Assembly: GCF_003428625.2 (NCBI RefSeq) | Contig: NZ_QVQT02000002.1 | Location: 531,026 to 595,025 of the forward strand | Direction of reading: 5' to 3' | DNA length: 64,000 nucleotides | Source: Paracidobacterium acidisoli | GTDB lineage: Bacteria > Acidobacteriota > Terriglobia > Terriglobales > Acidobacteriaceae | Shown here: positions 62,079 through 64,000 of the stretch, piece by piece | Numbering within the stretch: position 1 is the stretch's first letter | Layout of the letters: every line of letters begins with the position of its first letter | Notes under the pieces: model-generated | The model's database searches: none | What the model was told of the DNA's origin: nothing | The model's input: only the letters and a program-made list of their open reading frames with translations | Translations under genes and position numbers: made by a program

Positions 62079-64000
62079 ATGCAGACGCTGATTCGAGTTC
62101 TTCTTCGCTACCGGAACGTCATACTGATCCTCTTTCTTGCCGGGCTCGCCATCGGCATCTTCGCCTTTCGTCAGCTCGACATCGAGGCCTACCCTGACCC
62201 ATCGCCACCGATGGTCGAGTTCATCACGCAGAACCCTTCCTGGTCCGCGGAGGAAATGGAGCAGCAGGTCACCATTCCCCTTGAGACCGGCCTGAACGGA
62301 ACGCCCCGGCTCGATCAGATCCGCTCCATCAGCATCTTCGGCCTGAGCGACGTGAAGATGTACTTCACCTTCGACAGCGATTATTTCGTCGATCGTCAGG
62401 AAGCGCTGAACCGTATTCAGCAGGTCAACCTGCCGAACAATCTGCAGCCGCAGCTCTCGCCGGAATCCCCCATCGGAGAGATCTACCGCTACGAGCTGAC
62501 CGGCGCAGGCTACTCTCTCAATGAGCTGAAGGCCACGCAGGACTGGCTGGTCGTCCGTCAGATCAAGCAGGTCCCCGGCATCATCGACGTCGCCACCTTC
62601 GGAGGCTCCACTCGTCAGTACCAGGCCGAAGTCGATCCCAATAAGCTGCTCACCTACGGCGTAACGATGACGCAGGTCGTCAACGCTGTGCAGAACAGTA
62701 ATGCGAATGCGGGCGGCAACTATCTCACCCTCGGCAGTCAGAGCGTCAACGTGCGCGGCATCGGACTGCTGCACTCTGTCGATGACATGAAGGATATCGT
62801 CGTCGCCGAGCACAACGGCGTTCCCGTGCTGCTCAGCGACGTGGCCGCCGTGCAGGAAGGCCATCAGCCGCGGCTCGGCAAAGTGGGCCGCGACGGCGAC
62901 CCCGACATCGTCGAAGGCATCGTCCTGCTGCAGAAAAACGAAAAATCGCTGCCCGCGCTCGCCGGACTGCGTGAAAAAATCCATCAGCTCAACCACGGCA
63001 ACCTGCTGCCTCCCGGCATGCAGATCAAGACCCTCTACGACCGCACCACGCTGATCAACACCACGACCACGACCGTCCGCCACGTCATCATTACCGGGCT
63101 GATTCTGGTCACGCTGGTGCTGCTCAGCATGCTCGGCGATCTCCGCATCACCTTCATCGCCGCCATCACCATTCCCTTTGCCGTGCTCTTTTCCTTCACG
63201 ATGATGGTGCTGACGAACCATTCAGCAAACCTCATCTCGATCGGCGCCATCGACTTCGGCATCCTCGTGGACGCGTCCATTGTCGTTCTCGAAAATGTGC
63301 ACCGAAAGGTTTCAAGACGAGTCGAAGGGGAAGAGGTCGGCGACCTCATCACCGAAGGCGTCGGCGCGGCCGCAAAGCCTGTGCTCTTCGCCACGCTCAT
63401 CATCCTGGTCGCCTTCATTCCTCTCTTCACCATGCAGGGCGTGCCCGGCAAGATCTTTGCGCCGATGTCGGTCACATACGGCTTCGCTCTCACCGGCGCG
63501 CTGATCTTCGCCCTGATCTTTGCTCCCGTCCTGGGCGCGATCATGACACCGAAGAAAGCAAAGCCGCACGCTGCCACGGAAACATGGCTGAGTGCCTTCC
63601 TGCGCCGTCACTATGACCGCGGACTTCGCAGCGCGCTGCGCTTCCGTAAAACGGCCTGGATGATCGCGCTGGCCTGTCTGATCGGCGCCGTCATTCTCTT
63701 TAAATTTGTCGGCGGTGAATTTATGCCGGCGCTCGAAGAAGGCAACCTCTGGATTCGCGCCACCATGCAGCAGGACGTCTCCTTCCAGACTTCATCGAAC
63801 CTCGCCGACGATATCCGCGATACTCTGCGTGCCTATCCTGAGATCTCTCAGGTCATCTCGCAGATGGGCCGCCCCGATGACGGCACCGACGTCAGCACCT
63901 TCAATAACATCGAATTTCTTGCCGATCTCAAGCCCGCCTCGCAGTGGCGTCCCGAGTTTCACGGCAATAAAGACGCACTCATCGCTGCGATCCAGAGCAG
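62079..64000 (+). CDS. Heavy-metal efflux RND pump (CzcA/CusA family), partial
   Basis: About 640 residues are visible before the window ends; family members have about 1,030-1,060. The first helix (NVILILFLAGLAIGIFAFRQ) is followed by LDIEAYPDPSPPMVEF, the heavy-metal-efflux signature. The porter domain comes next, and transmembrane helix 4 has GAIDFGILVDASIVVLENVH, with the DFG-x2-VD acidic residues of the proton relay in CzcA-like pumps. RND motif GGEFMPALEEGNLWIR starts the second half. It exports divalent or monovalent metal cations using the proton gradient. The exact metal cannot be told from the visible part. Confidence 0.95.
   Translation, partial: MQTLIRVLLRYRNVILILFLAGLAIGIFAFRQLDIEAYPDPSPPMVEFITQNPSWSAEEMEQQVTIPLETGLNGTPRLDQIRSISIFGLSDVKMYFTFDSDYFVDRQEALNRIQQVNLPNNLQPQLSPESPIGEIYRYELTGAGYSLNELKATQDWLVVRQIKQVPGIIDVATFGGSTRQYQAEVDPNKLLTYGVTMTQVVNAVQNSNANAGGNYLTLGSQSVNVRGIGLLHSVDDMKDIVVAEHNGVPVLLSDVAAVQEGHQPRLGKVGRDGDPDIVEGIVLLQKNEKSLPALAGLREKIHQLNHGNLLPPGMQIKTLYDRTTLINTTTTTVRHVIITGLILVTLVLLSMLGDLRITFIAAITIPFAVLFSFTMMVLTNHSANLISIGAIDFGILVDASIVVLENVHRKVSRRVEGEEVGDLITEGVGAAAKPVLFATLIILVAFIPLFTMQGVPGKIFAPMSVTYGFALTGALIFALIFAPVLGAIMTPKKAKPHAATETWLSAFLRRHYDRGLRSALRFRKTAWMIALACLIGAVILFKFVGGEFMPALEEGNLWIRATMQQDVSFQTSSNLADDIRDTLRAYPEISQVISQMGRPDDGTDVSTFNNIEFLADLKPASQWRPEFHGNKDALIAAIQS

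Noticed and set aside
59806-63221. Three minus-strand open frames of 361-385 codons opposite the efflux operon
   Set aside because: All are antisense to well-supported TolC, adaptor and pump genes and show only composition-driven, His/Asp-rich sequence.

Overview
The window looks like chromosomal DNA from an acidobacterium of the Terriglobales/Acidobacteriaceae type. This is inferred from gene content: five very large outer-membrane receptors with an N-terminal carboxypeptidase-regulatory-like domain and the LPLNGR-type plug motif, a transmembrane winged-helix regulator of a kind known from this phylum, Ig-repeat/NHL surface proteins, and many glycoside hydrolases. Nothing in the window fixes genus or species.

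Region 1 (1-13.3 kb). Two receptor operons point away from a central two-component system. Leftward: a small secreted protein, receptor, beta-propeller, PepSY-type membrane protein and metallophosphoesterase (cut by the window edge). Rightward: a paralogous receptor and a PLC-like phosphodiesterase. Both operons carry the same long upstream box with an 11-bp-spaced direct repeat, which I read as the shared binding site of the response regulator between them. Phosphoester-cleaving enzymes occur in both arms. Region 2 (13.3-19.2 kb): a third receptor divergent from a DUF4118/GAF-type histidine kinase and its OmpR-type regulator. Region 3 (19.2-34 kb): a GH92 mannosidase with its receptor, divergent from a membrane-anchored one-component regulator; then a secreted PI-PLC, a GH31 glycosidase behind LacI-type operators, a PagL-like lipid A deacylase, and a sugar permease plus ribokinase pair. 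Region 4 (34-41 kb): a TetR regulator with two palindromic operators and a divergent membrane protein, a GH35-like glycosidase, an alpha/beta hydrolase with a C-terminal frameshift, Mug DNA glycosylase, a conserved cytoplasmic protein and a VOC protein.

Region 5 (about 41.05-58.94 kb) appears to be a genomic island integrated at tRNA-Gln(CTG). The intact tRNA lies at the right end and a detached copy of its 3' end at the left. No integrase is visible. Cargo: an XRE regulator with an overlapping small membrane ORF, a DcaP-like porin, and a five-gene leftward operon. That operon starts with a 929-residue protein joining an ECF-type sigma factor, a ZAS zinc anti-sigma motif, one membrane segment and a long outer domain, followed by a receptor, two related lipoproteins and a 1,495-residue NHL/Ig surface protein. 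I consider this the most novel system here: a one-protein sigma/anti-sigma/sensor probably controlling surface proteins. A decayed zinc-ribbon gene sits beside the tRNA.

Region 6 (59.2-64 kb): a heavy-metal RND efflux operon (small membrane protein, TolC-like channel, lipoprotein adaptor, CzcA/CusA-like pump) that runs off the right edge.
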